Below, one piece after another: positions 18,270-27,066 of a DNA stretch of 64,000 nt. The notes beneath the pieces are model-generated. The model was not told where the DNA came from. It was given only the letters and a program-made list of their open reading frames with translations, and searched no databases. The stretch is from Flammeovirgaceae bacterium (GTDB lineage Bacteria; Bacteroidota; Bacteroidia; Cytophagales; Cyclobacteriaceae), in contig JAIYCV010000013.1 in NCBI GenBank assembly GCA_027487845.1, positions 1-64,000 of the forward strand, given 5' to 3'. Made by a program: the position numbers and the translations under genes. The stretch's first letter is position 1, and each line of letters opens with the position of its first letter.

Positions 18270-18674
18270 CTATTTTCGCTTAAACCAATTATCTAATTTG
18301 ATTCCATTTAATAGTTCAAAATCTTTACTATTATCAGTCACCAAAGTAAGCTTATTTTCAATGGAGGTGACTCCAATTAACAGGTCAAACTCATCATGAA
18401 TTGGTTTGCCGATTTTTCTAAGTCTTACTTTCTCTTTTGCATATCGCTTGATTGAGCCGAATATTGGAATAATTGAAAGCCCATTTACAAAAGCATCAAC
18501 GGCTTTATGAGATCGCGGAGGATTATCGCTGTTTTGTGCGCCATACCTAAGCTCTAAAACAGTAATTTCGGAAATAAAACAATTTTCTCTTCCCTTCTGT
18601 TTTATGAGTTCATCTAAGTCAAGTTTTCCACGGAGAAAAAATACGCAGATGTTTGTATCGAGCAGATATTGCAT
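18270..18674 (-). CDS. PIN-domain (VapC-like) ribonuclease toxin
   Basis: A 134-residue PIN domain. The acidic active-site residues are visible: Asp6 in YLLDTNICVFF, Glu in ITVLELRYG, Asp in IHDEFDLLIGVTS and Asp in TLVTDNSKDFELL. VapC toxins of this type cleave RNA, often tRNA or rRNA. The start ATG shares one base with the stop of the upstream small gene (TAATG), as in VapBC operons. It lies 34 bp upstream of the wecB start on the same strand. Confidence 0.9.
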   Translation of the reverse strand: MQYLLDTNICVFFLRGKLDLDELIKQKGRENCFISEITVLELRYGAQNSDNPPRSHKAVDAFVNGLSIIPIFGSIKRYAKEKVRLRKIGKPIHDEFDLLIGVTSIENKLTLVTDNSKDFELLNGIKLDNWFKRK

Positions 18675-18913
18675 TAAAATTCAATCCTTTTACTTCTAAA
18701 CTTTCTATTCATCTTTATATCAGCAATTATTTCCTCTGCTGCTTTTTCAGAACCTAATGCGCCAAAAGATTTATAGAATTTTGTTTCTTTAGCTGATTCC
18801 TCCATCGTTAAAGATTTAGAGAGATTTTCAATTAGTTCAAGTTTGCTTGAAGAGCTAAGGCCTTCGAATAGACTTGAGTATGTATCAACAATATGTTTGT
18901 CCGCAAAGCTCAT
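18674..18913 (-). CDS. Putative VapB-like antitoxin
   Basis: A 79-residue protein that I assign by position: it precedes the PIN-domain gene and its stop overlaps that gene's start by one base. The helical N-terminus (SSLFEGLSSSSKLELIENLSKS) and basic C-terminus (KMNRKFRSKRIEF) resemble small Bacteroidota antitoxins that accompany PIN toxins rather than a classical AbrB-type VapB. Confidence 0.7.
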   Translation of the reverse strand: MSFADKHIVDTYSSLFEGLSSSSKLELIENLSKSLTMEESAKETKFYKSFGALGSEKAAEEIIADIKMNRKFRSKRIEF

Positions 18914-18997
18914 GGTGATCTTTCTAAAAAATTTAGCGTTTCCTTTGTTTTCTCTGATTGTGGTCTAATTGGTTTTCAATCAATAACAATCACCTAA

Positions 18998-20215
18998 TTA
19001 CGAAAACGCTGGTATCCCCGTAATTTGGTTTCCTAATATCAATAGGTGAATGTCATGTGTGCCTTCGTAAGTCACTACCGATTCTAAGTTCATCATATGG
19101 CGCATAATGGGGTATTCACCTGTTATGCCCATGCCGCCATGTATTTGTCTTGCTTCTCGAGCGATCTCCAATGCAGTGTGCACACTGTTTCTTTTCGCCA
19201 TAGATATTTGTGGAGTGGTGGCTCTACCTTCATTCATCAACATACCTAATCGCCAGTTTAGCAGTTGTGCCTTGGTGATTTCCGTTAGCATTTCGGCTAG
19301 TTTCTTTTGCTGCAATTGAAAGGCCGCTATGGGCTTTCCAAATTGTATGCGTTCGGCTGCATACCTTCTGGCAGAGTCATAGCAGTCCATGGCTGCTCCA
19401 ATGGCGCCCCACGCTATTCCATATCGTGCCGAGTCGAGACACATCATAGGTGCGCCCAATCCACTTTTGCCCGGCAGCAGGTTCTCTTTTGGCACTTTCA
19501 CATCCTGAAATACCAATTCGCCTGTTGTGCTTGCGCGAAGACTCCATTTTCCATGGGTTTCGGGGGTGGTAAAGCCTTCCATGCCGCGCTCCACAATTAG
19601 CCCGTGTATTCTGCCCGCTTCGTTCTTCGCCCACACCACAGCCACATCGGCCTTGGGCGAATTAGAAATCCACATCTTGGCACCATTCAATAAATAATGG
19701 TCGCCCATATCTTTAAAGTTGGTCACCATTCCACTTGGGTTCGATCCATGGTCGGGTTCGGTTAAGCCAAAACAACCGAGCCATTCTCCACTGGCAAGTT
19801 TGGGCAAATACTTTAGCCGCTGTTCTTCGCTGCCAAATTTATAAATAGGGTACATCACCAGCGACCCTTGCACCGATGCGGTACTTCTCATTCCCGAATC
19901 ACCTCGCTCTATCTCTTGCATTAAAATCCCATAAGAAATATAGTCCAACCCACCGCAACCGTACTTTTGAGGAAGGGTTGGGCCAAAGGCACCTATATCC
20001 CCAAATTTCTTCACGATCTCGTAAGGGAAATAGGCTCGTTGCGCCCAATCTTCTATGTAAGGAGATATTTCTCGTTTTACAAAATCCCTGGCTGCACTTC
20101 GGACCAACTTATGCTCTTCGGTAAGTAGATCATCGATAGCGTAAAAGTCGGGATGCTCGTAATTATCTTTTTTAGAAGATTTTTTATTAAGAGTGTGATT
20201 GGCTTCGGCAGTCAT
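18998..20215 (-). CDS. gcdH: Acyl-CoA dehydrogenase, glutaryl-CoA dehydrogenase type
   Basis: FAD enzyme predicted to oxidise and decarboxylate glutaryl-CoA to crotonyl-CoA, a late step of lysine and tryptophan degradation. The 405-residue protein has the ACAD signatures CFGLTEPDHGSNPSGM and MWISNSP, and near the C-terminus ESVVTYEGTHDIHLLILGNQITGI, whose Glu in YEGTHDIH is the catalytic base and whose wording is characteristic of GCDH rather than fatty-acid ACADs. It is divergent from the tryptophan dioxygenase gene 56 bp away, which supports the assignment. Confidence 0.88.
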   Translation of the reverse strand: MTAEANHTLNKKSSKKDNYEHPDFYAIDDLLTEEHKLVRSAARDFVKREISPYIEDWAQRAYFPYEIVKKFGDIGAFGPTLPQKYGCGGLDYISYGILMQEIERGDSGMRSTASVQGSLVMYPIYKFGSEEQRLKYLPKLASGEWLGCFGLTEPDHGSNPSGMVTNFKDMGDHYLLNGAKMWISNSPKADVAVVWAKNEAGRIHGLIVERGMEGFTTPETHGKWSLRASTTGELVFQDVKVPKENLLPGKSGLGAPMMCLDSARYGIAWGAIGAAMDCYDSARRYAAERIQFGKPIAAFQLQQKKLAEMLTEITKAQLLNWRLGMLMNEGRATTPQISMAKRNSVHTALEIAREARQIHGGMGITGEYPIMRHMMNLESVVTYEGTHDIHLLILGNQITGIPAFS

Positions 20216-20243
20216 ATTGTTTTGGTTATTACTTATTAACAGC

Positions 20244-20251
20244 CAAATTTA
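20244..20251 (-). promoter_or_regulatory. Candidate -7 box for gcdH
   Basis: The minus strand reads TAAATTTG, a perfect TAnnTTTG match, 28 bp before the gcdH ATG. A TTTTG lies only 13 bp upstream, closer than the standard -33 spacing, so only the -7 element is convincing. Confidence 0.35.
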
Positions 20252-20271
20252 CGGAAGTATTTTACAAAATA

Positions 20272-21240
20272 ATGGACTCGCCTACACTCGACCAAGACCT
20301 GCACGACAAACTGAATAAACTGCGCCAGAAATACGATGTAATGGGGCAAGATTTGTCTTCCTATTTAGACGGTCTTCTGCACGCTGATTACCTTACCTAT
20401 TGGGATTATATTCACTTGGACACGCTTCTTAGTCTGCAAACACCTAAAACTCAATTTCCAGACGAAAAGATATTTATCATTTACCACCAGATAACAGAAT
20501 TGTACTTCAAACTCATCCTGTTGGAAATTGAGCAGATTGCAACTCATAAAGAATTGACGTTGGCATTCTTTATCGCTCGAGTCGATCGAGTAATTCGCTA
20601 CTTCGAACAATTGGTCAGTTCTTTTTCAGTGATGGTGGATGGCATGGAGAAGGATCAGTTCTTAAAATTCCGCATGGCACTGCTTCCGGCAAGTGGATTT
20701 CAATCGGCCCAATACAGGTATATTGAGATCTGCTCAACCGATTTAGCGAACTTAGTTAGTTACGACATGAGAAGTTCTGTCGATGAGGTGTACAATTTGC
20801 ACGATCAGCTTGACAAATTGTATTGGAGACAAGGAGCTACAGAACTTGCCACGCAAAAGAAAACATTGACACTGAGACAATTTGAACAAAAGTATACCAA
20901 CGATTTTCTGGCCTTGGCAAATAAATACAAAGAAATAAATCTTCGGAAAAGCTACCTGAATCAGTTTAGCCAATCGGGTGAACTTACCGATCGATTGAAG
21001 AGATTTGATTTGCTTGCAAATGTATTTTGGCCGTTAGCTCACTTGCGATCGGCAGGCCATTATCTTCAGAAGAGTCCAGAACACATTAAGGCAACCGGGG
21101 GTACCAATTGGCAAAAATATTTGCCTCCGAAATTCCGAAGAGTGATGTTCTTTCCTGAACTGTGGACTGAGCAAGAAAAGACGGAATGGGGTAAACCTGC
21201 CATTGAAGACATGGTTACTTTCAAAAGTGCTAAGCAATAA
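20272..21240 (+). CDS. Tryptophan 2,3-dioxygenase family protein
   Basis: Heme enzyme that opens the indole ring of tryptophan to N-formylkynurenine. In the 322-residue protein the family core TYWDYIHLDTLLSLQTP and IIYHQITELYFKLILLEIE is clear, with His72 at the position of the catalytic distal His. His263 lies 12 residues before TGGT, matching the heme ligand spacing of TDO (usually TGGSS). The sequence is divergent from proteobacterial TDO, so substrate preference could differ. Its divergent partner gcdH belongs to the downstream part of the same catabolic route. Confidence 0.85.
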   Translation: MDSPTLDQDLHDKLNKLRQKYDVMGQDLSSYLDGLLHADYLTYWDYIHLDTLLSLQTPKTQFPDEKIFIIYHQITELYFKLILLEIEQIATHKELTLAFFIARVDRVIRYFEQLVSSFSVMVDGMEKDQFLKFRMALLPASGFQSAQYRYIEICSTDLANLVSYDMRSSVDEVYNLHDQLDKLYWRQGATELATQKKTLTLRQFEQKYTNDFLALANKYKEINLRKSYLNQFSQSGELTDRLKRFDLLANVFWPLAHLRSAGHYLQKSPEHIKATGGTNWQKYLPPKFRRVMFFPELWTEQEKTEWGKPAIEDMVTFKSAKQ

Positions 21241-21273
21241 ATGTAGTAAATTCGTGTGTTAGCTTTTTAAGTC

Positions 21274-23097
21274 TTGAACAACTATTCCCTCACTACTTTT
21301 TTGATTTTCTTTTCAATTGCCAGCATTGCTCAGAAAGCTACTCGCTATACTTATCATGATTCGCAAAAGAAATCAATAAAGGAAGCGTATCAGGTAAAAG
21401 ATACCATTTCCAATATCGCAAACGGCAGATATATTTCTTATTTCGTTAGTGGATCGATCGAATCCAAAGGGCAATTTTTAAACAATGAAACTACCGGGGT
21501 GTGGGAGTTTTTTTACGAGACAGGCAACTTACGTATGCGTGGTATTTTGCGTCAAAATACCAACTATGGATTATGGGAGTTTTACTTTGAGAATGGTGGG
21601 AAGAGCATGGAAGGTGTGATAAACGAGAAAAATAAGGAAGGCGAATGGAAGCTATATTACGAAAGCGGAGAACTAAAGGAAAAGGGAAATTACGTAAACA
21701 ACAAACGCACTGGTATATGGCAATCCTTTTTCGAAGAAGGCGGTAAAAAGGGAGAGGGTAATTTTAGCAATGACGAGGCCGATTATGTGGAATACTATGC
21801 ATCTGGAAAAGTGTTTTCTAAAGGGAAACGAGTTGGAGCAAAGAATGAAGGCAGTTGGCAATTCTTTGATGAAGAAGGTAACATGCAAGCAGAGGGTACC
21901 TTTAAGGATGGAAAGAGAAATGGATTGTGGAAGAATTTTTACATTTCAAAAAAGGTATCATCGGAAGGAAATTATGAGAATGATCAGCCCGTTGGAACTT
22001 GGCGATACTACCTCGAAGACGGATACTTGAGTTCATCGGGCGACTACTTAGGAGGAAAGAAGAATGGCTACTGGAGTTCCTTTAACAGAGACAAGTCAAA
22101 GAAGAGCGAGATTGATTACAAAGATGACACAGGCGAATATAAAGAGTATTTTCCCGATGGGAAATTAAAAGTCGTGGGCCAAATTGTGGCGGGTAAAAAC
22201 CAGGGTAGGTGGACCTATTATTCCAACGATGGAAAGATCGAAGGTGAATGTAACTTTGATCAAGGCAAGGGCACTTACACGGGCTACTATCCAAACGGAA
22301 AAATGCAAACCAGGGGCGAAATAGATAACGAAATCAGAATTGGCACTTGGGAAATGTATGATCAAGAGGGAAAGTTATCAGGCTATTATAAGCCGTTTTA
22401 TGATAGCAATCCGTTGTTGGTTGAGAGCATATCTCAACTCGCTCAAAAGGAGTCTATTTCAGGTACAACATCAAATCAAGCAAAAGTTAAAGCATCTAGG
22501 GCGAGGTATTTTGTTCCAAAAAACACGGAGTACCTCGGTGTTATTCTAGCTGGCAATCCCATCTTCTCTTTTATGGGTTCTATGCCGTTTGGCGTAGAGT
22601 TTTATAACGAGGAAAGGCTAGGGCATGAGTTCGTTTTTGAAGGCCTGCGCGATCCGTTTTTCACGTTGGACGGAAACGTGCCACAAGGGCAAACATTTTC
22701 ACGCGGTTATGCTATTGCTGGTAGGCAGAAGTATTATAATCCCATGAAAATGGGCATGTGGTATTTTGGTCAAGAGCTACGCTTTACCAACAACGGCTAT
22801 TTTTCGAACGTGCGACCCTCTCAGATAACCTCGGGTATTGTAACTGCCAACGCGGTAGAACAGAAGGCCGAATATGGTTGGTTAGTAGGCATGCGCTTTA
22901 TGAAAAGTAATCGAGGAGACGGAATCACAGTCGATATCTTTGGTGGATACTCAATTGGCTATCGAGCCTTTCAATCAGACCCCTTATACAGCAATTATTT
23001 TGAAGATGTGCAGAAAGATAAATTCTCACAATCAATTCGATTTGGCCTAAACATTGGTTATTCTCTTTCCTTTGATGGAAGCCAAAGAAGGCCTTAA
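21274..23097 (+). CDS. MORN-type repeat protein with C-terminal surface domain
   Basis: A 607-residue exported protein. A signal peptide (residues 1-20, ending SIAQ) is followed by about 14 repeats of roughly 23 residues of the pattern G.W.fY.. .G.l...G.y..gkk.G (residues about 45-365), the MORN/YwqK-like repeat. The last 190 residues are different, aromatic-rich and strand-like (YLGVILAGNPIFSFMG, YYNPMKMGMWYFGQEL), perhaps a barrel or sandwich. The start is a TTG; no in-frame ATG precedes the signal peptide. Function unknown; repeats of this kind usually mediate protein or lipid contacts. Confidence 0.75.
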   Translation: MNNYSLTTFLIFFSIASIAQKATRYTYHDSQKKSIKEAYQVKDTISNIANGRYISYFVSGSIESKGQFLNNETTGVWEFFYETGNLRMRGILRQNTNYGLWEFYFENGGKSMEGVINEKNKEGEWKLYYESGELKEKGNYVNNKRTGIWQSFFEEGGKKGEGNFSNDEADYVEYYASGKVFSKGKRVGAKNEGSWQFFDEEGNMQAEGTFKDGKRNGLWKNFYISKKVSSEGNYENDQPVGTWRYYLEDGYLSSSGDYLGGKKNGYWSSFNRDKSKKSEIDYKDDTGEYKEYFPDGKLKVVGQIVAGKNQGRWTYYSNDGKIEGECNFDQGKGTYTGYYPNGKMQTRGEIDNEIRIGTWEMYDQEGKLSGYYKPFYDSNPLLVESISQLAQKESISGTTSNQAKVKASRARYFVPKNTEYLGVILAGNPIFSFMGSMPFGVEFYNEERLGHEFVFEGLRDPFFTLDGNVPQGQTFSRGYAIAGRQKYYNPMKMGMWYFGQELRFTNNGYFSNVRPSQITSGIVTANAVEQKAEYGWLVGMRFMKSNRGDGITVDIFGGYSIGYRAFQSDPLYSNYFEDVQKDKFSQSIRFGLNIGYSLSFDGSQRRP

Positions 23098-23219
23098 TTT
23101 GCAATTACATTTTAAGGGTTAACTGCCTTTCATATGCCGACAGCTGTTTTTCAATCATTCTCGAAGGGTCTCCGAACCATCATCACGGGTGGCAATCAAC
23201 TTCTCAAGGGTAGTTTCAC

Positions 23220-24794
23220 ATGAACAAAACATTTGAAGTTGACTTATATCCAGAGGAGGCTTTTGACGAAGCCTTATTTAAACCTGCCATTTATAAAAAG
23301 CTAAATTTGGCTAATGATGGCAGCACATTCTTGAAGCCACTTAGGAGATCTATTGACGCAAGAGGAAAAAATATCATCGTAAAGTTTCTCGTTGAGATGG
23401 TGGACGGAAATCTTGTGCCAACCCAAGAAAATAATATTCATTACCAAGACGTACGTAACAGCAGCGAAGTGATCGTAGTAGGAGCAGGGCCCGCTGGTAT
23501 GTTCGCTGCCTTGCGATTAATTGAGTTGGGATTAAAGCCTATCATTATTGAACGAGGGAAAGACGTTCAAGCGAGAAGAAGGGACATAGCCGCAATTAAT
23601 AAAGCACATATAGTGAATGAAGATTCGAACTATTGCTTTGGCGAAGGAGGTGCGGGTACTTATTCTGACGGCAAGTTATACACGCGATCGAAGAAACGTG
23701 GAGATATCAAAAGGGTGTTAGAGATACTAGTGCAGCATGGGGCAAATCCAGAAATCCTGTACGATGCGCATCCTCATATTGGTACCAATAAGTTGCCGCT
23801 ACTAGTTTCAAAACTGCGAGAGACTATTGTTCAATACGGTGGCGAAATCCATTTCAACACGCGGGTGGTTGATATTGTATTGGAAAATGAAACCGTCATA
23901 GGGGTCACCACTCAGGGTGCCAATTTTATTTCCGGATCATCGGTAATCCTTGCCACTGGCCATTCAGCGCGCGATATTTACGAATTGCTTCATAAGAAAA
24001 AAATCTTGTTGGAAGCCAAGCCCTTTGCTATTGGCGTTAGGGTAGAACACCAACAAAGTTTAATTGATAAGATACAATATCATTGCGAAAGCAGAGGAGA
24101 TTATTTGCCTGCGTCATCCTACTCATTAGTTCATCAAGCAAAAATAAATGGTGCTGACAGAGGCGTATTTTCATTCTGTATGTGCCCGGGTGGATTTATT
24201 GTTCCTGCTGCAACAAAAGCAGGTGAAATTGTGGTAAACGGAATGAGCCCTTCTCGAAGGGATTCAAAGTTTTCTAATTCTGGCATTGTGGTTGCAGTAG
24301 CGGAGACTGATTTTAAAGCGCATGCGGCTTTTGGGGTTTTAGCGGGTATGCACTTTCAAGCGGCCATCGAACAAAAGGCTTGTTCAATGGCGGGTAGGAG
24401 CCAAGTAGCCCCAGCTCAGCTGCTCCAAGATTTTACCGAAGGCCGTATTTCAAATTCGTTACTAGAAACTTCCTATCAACCAGGATTAACCAGCCTTGAT
24501 ATGGCCAGCATTTTCCCGCGTTTCTTAACAGACGCTCTCAAGCAAGGCTTTAAGAATTTCGGCACCAAAATGAAGGGTTATCTTTCGAACGAAGCGCAGA
24601 TTATTGGTGTTGAAAGCAGAACGTCTTCTCCCGTTCGCGTGCCACGACTGAAAGAGACATTAGAGCATCCACAAATAAAACGACTGTTTCCTTGCGGTGA
24701 AGGCGCAGGATATGCGGGTGGTATTGTGTCGGCAGCTATGGATGGTGAAAGATGTGCAGAAAGTGTCTTTAACTTATACCGAAACAAAAAATGA
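23220..24794 (+). CDS. FAD-dependent dehydrogenase (COG2509)
   Basis: A 524-residue flavoprotein of the uncharacterised COG2509 family. An N-terminal domain of about 80 residues precedes the FAD-binding motif VVGAGPAGMFAALRL (GAGPAG at 88-93), then IIERGKDVQARRRD, FGEGGAGTYSDGKLYTRSKK, and the C-terminal FAD contact CGEGAGYAGGIVSAAMDG. Members are thought to act as NAD(P)H-linked oxidoreductases but no substrate is established. The ATG overlaps the end of a 29-codon frame upstream; the next gene overlaps by 4 bp. Confidence 0.88.
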   Translation: MNKTFEVDLYPEEAFDEALFKPAIYKKLNLANDGSTFLKPLRRSIDARGKNIIVKFLVEMVDGNLVPTQENNIHYQDVRNSSEVIVVGAGPAGMFAALRLIELGLKPIIIERGKDVQARRRDIAAINKAHIVNEDSNYCFGEGGAGTYSDGKLYTRSKKRGDIKRVLEILVQHGANPEILYDAHPHIGTNKLPLLVSKLRETIVQYGGEIHFNTRVVDIVLENETVIGVTTQGANFISGSSVILATGHSARDIYELLHKKKILLEAKPFAIGVRVEHQQSLIDKIQYHCESRGDYLPASSYSLVHQAKINGADRGVFSFCMCPGGFIVPAATKAGEIVVNGMSPSRRDSKFSNSGIVVAVAETDFKAHAAFGVLAGMHFQAAIEQKACSMAGRSQVAPAQLLQDFTEGRISNSLLETSYQPGLTSLDMASIFPRFLTDALKQGFKNFGTKMKGYLSNEAQIIGVESRTSSPVRVPRLKETLEHPQIKRLFPCGEGAGYAGGIVSAAMDGERCAESVFNLYRNKK

Positions 24795-25156
24795 AAACGA
24801 CAGTAATTATAGGTGCTACCACTAACCCAAGCCGGTATGCTTTTTTGGCGGCAAGCATGTTAAATGAAAATAAGTACGATTTTATTCCAGTAGGTATAAA
24901 AACAGGAGTGGTTTTTGGAAGACAAATTCTCAACATTAAGGAGAAGCTAACCATTGGCGAAGTGGGCACAGTGACGCTTTACATCGGTCCCGATCATCAA
25001 CCCGAATGGTATGATTATATTTTGAGTTTATCTCCAGATCGGGTGATATTCAACCCGGGAACTGAAAATGAAGAATTTGAAAAGTTATTGATCGAGAAAA
25101 ACATTGAGCCCATCCAAGCGTGTACATTAGTAATGTTGAGAACTGGCCAATACTAA
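24791..25156 (+). CDS. CoA-binding domain protein
   Basis: A 121-residue single Rossmann-like CoA-binding domain, as in the YccU family and the succinyl-CoA synthetase alpha N-terminus. Visible motifs are TVIIGATTNPSRYAFLAA, the strand YDFIPVGIKTG and IFNPGTENEEFEKLL with a basic-acidic end. Its start overlaps the stop of the COG2509 flavoprotein (ATGA), so the two are probably one transcript. Role unknown. Confidence 0.85.
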   Translation: MKTTVIIGATTNPSRYAFLAASMLNENKYDFIPVGIKTGVVFGRQILNIKEKLTIGEVGTVTLYIGPDHQPEWYDYILSLSPDRVIFNPGTENEEFEKLLIEKNIEPIQACTLVMLRTGQY

Positions 25157-25275
25157 ACGATGTTCTTGGCTGATTATTAAGTTATCTTCATTCAAAGAAC
25201 AAGTATTTTTTCGTTTGTCTAAGAAAGGCTATATTTAGTAGTACTTAAAGTTTCTTGGCACAAAATTATACCACC

Positions 25276-26217
25276 ATGATGTTAGAACAGAAGGTCATTA
25301 ATATCAAAGAGTTTTCAGTTAAGCAAGGTAAAAATTTAAAGCTAGCGGACTACGACACGCGCTACAATGGAACTGCTCATAATAAAAATGATTCGGAGCA
25401 AATTCTTCAATCCAGTATCAAGAAGTTAGCTCTTATACAAGATGAATTGTATGCCAACAACAAGCACAGTGTCCTGATTATTTTTCAGGCGATGGATGCT
25501 GCGGGAAAAGATGGTGCTATCAAGCACGTCATGTCTGGCTTTAATCCGCAGGGGGTTAAGGTTACAAGTTTTAAGGCACCTAGTGCAGCGGAGCTCGATC
25601 ATCATTACTTATGGCGCCACGAATTGGCGCTTCCCGCACGAGGTGAAATTGCCATTCATAATAGATCGCATTACGAAAATGTATTAATAACAAGAGTGCA
25701 TCCTGAGTTTATCCTCAACGAAAAGTTACCAGCCATTTCTACTGTTGCTGACCTTGATGACGAGTTCTGGAAAAAAAGGCTAAAGCAAATCAGAAGGTTT
25801 GAAAGCAACCTTACCGAAAATGGGATGTTGATCCTCAAATTTTTCTTGCATATATCAAAGGAGGAGCAAAAGAAGCGGTTTCTTGAACGCATCGAATCGC
25901 CAGCAAAAAATTGGAAGTTTTCTGTAGGTGATTTAAAAGAACGTGGGTACTGGAATGAGTATCAACGCGCCTATGAACAAGCAATTAGTTCAACATCTAC
26001 TGAAAATGCACCTTGGTACGTGATTCCAGCCGATGACAAATGGTACGCAAGGTTAGCGATTGCATCGGTAATTTGTCAGCATTTTGAAAGGCTCGAATTG
26101 GGCTATCCGGTTTTAAACAACGATCAAAAAGAAGAACTCAATATGGCTAAGTTGCAACTTTTGGGCGAGGCCGCCAGCCATAAGAAAAAAGCCACCAAAA
26201 AAAGAAAGAAGCAGTAA
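25276..26217 (+). CDS. Polyphosphate kinase 2 family protein
   Basis: PPK2 enzymes transfer phosphate between polyphosphate and nucleotides, usually making NTPs or NDPs. The core shows the Walker A-like FQAMDAAGKDGAIKHVMSG, then SFKAPSAAELDHHYLWRHE, the IHNRSHYENVLITRVHPE segment with the catalytic/lid Arg, and RFLERIESPAKNWKFS. A Lys-rich tail ends the protein. I use the ATG at 25276 (313 aa); a TTG at 25255 would add seven residues. It does not adjoin ppk1, which is 6 kb away. Confidence 0.93.
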   Translation: MMLEQKVINIKEFSVKQGKNLKLADYDTRYNGTAHNKNDSEQILQSSIKKLALIQDELYANNKHSVLIIFQAMDAAGKDGAIKHVMSGFNPQGVKVTSFKAPSAAELDHHYLWRHELALPARGEIAIHNRSHYENVLITRVHPEFILNEKLPAISTVADLDDEFWKKRLKQIRRFESNLTENGMLILKFFLHISKEEQKKRFLERIESPAKNWKFSVGDLKERGYWNEYQRAYEQAISSTSTENAPWYVIPADDKWYARLAIASVICQHFERLELGYPVLNNDQKEELNMAKLQLLGEAASHKKKATKKRKKQ

Positions 26218-26223
26218 CCATTT

Positions 26224-27054
26224 TTATCGTCCTCTTAGCTGCACGCCAAAACCGAAAAGCGGTGCATTCAATGTGTTTCGTCCAGCTATAACAACGTCAG
26301 ACGAACCAACTACGCCCACTCGTTTAGTAATTTTATAAAGCACTTCAATGCCAGGGGAAACTAATTCTCGATGGTTAGAAAATATTCCATTTTGCGAGAC
26401 CGGAGCTGTTTTGTCAAACAATGATTCAATCGCATTTAAGCGAGCTGTGACATTAAATTTATTCCCCAGGTAACCGACTTCAAAGCCATAACGGATTTCA
26501 TTTGAAAAGTCTTTTGATCGGTTATTAAAAGAAGTGCACCCGTTGACAAAAAATGAAGAAAAGTATTTTTGAAGTTTCACTCCAATGAATTGATTAAATT
26601 CTCCATCGCCTGTTTGCAGATCAGTATCTAAGCCTACTTTATCTTTTTTACCGAAAGGTAAACCGAGTGCAACGAAGGCAATTGTTTGAAACGGCAACCT
26701 CTGAAATAAATTTACTTTTACTCCTACCTCCGCATCGCCAACAGAGTTCAAAGACGATCCCGGTTCTGTTTTTCCTGTCTGATTATATTGAAGTCCGTTA
26801 ATTGTGCTTCTTACAAAAACGGGAATGGTGGCGTGAATAATGAATCGATTGGTCAATGCATAATCAACGGAGAAATTTGTGCTGGAAAGTGAATTCGTTC
26901 GTATTTTAATAGACTCCTCATCAGAATCGAAGAAGGAGTTTGACGCTGTATACTGTTGATTAAACCGCAGCTGGTAGTTTCCTTTTGTCAATGGCTGTGT
27001 ATACGCTACAGCCCAAACAGCAGCGGTAAAAGCAGTGATAAATAGTGATCTCAT
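26224..27054 (-). CDS. Putative outer-membrane beta-barrel protein
   Basis: A 276-residue protein with a signal peptide (1-19, ending AYTQ) and a series of alternating polar/hydrophobic strands (YQLRFNQQYTAS, FSVDYALTNRFIIHATIPVFV, DAEVGVKVNLFQRL, FNVTARLNAIESL) ending FGFGVQLRGR with terminal aromatic spacing. This is the pattern of a small outer-membrane barrel. It lies 12 bp downstream of the Ig-like lipoprotein gene and is probably co-transcribed with it. No named family. Confidence 0.65.
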   Translation of the reverse strand: MRSLFITAFTAAVWAVAYTQPLTKGNYQLRFNQQYTASNSFFDSDEESIKIRTNSLSSTNFSVDYALTNRFIIHATIPVFVRSTINGLQYNQTGKTEPGSSLNSVGDAEVGVKVNLFQRLPFQTIAFVALGLPFGKKDKVGLDTDLQTGDGEFNQFIGVKLQKYFSSFFVNGCTSFNNRSKDFSNEIRYGFEVGYLGNKFNVTARLNAIESLFDKTAPVSQNGIFSNHRELVSPGIEVLYKITKRVGVVGSSDVVIAGRNTLNAPLFGFGVQLRGR

Positions 27055-27066
27055 TTTTCAGATTTT

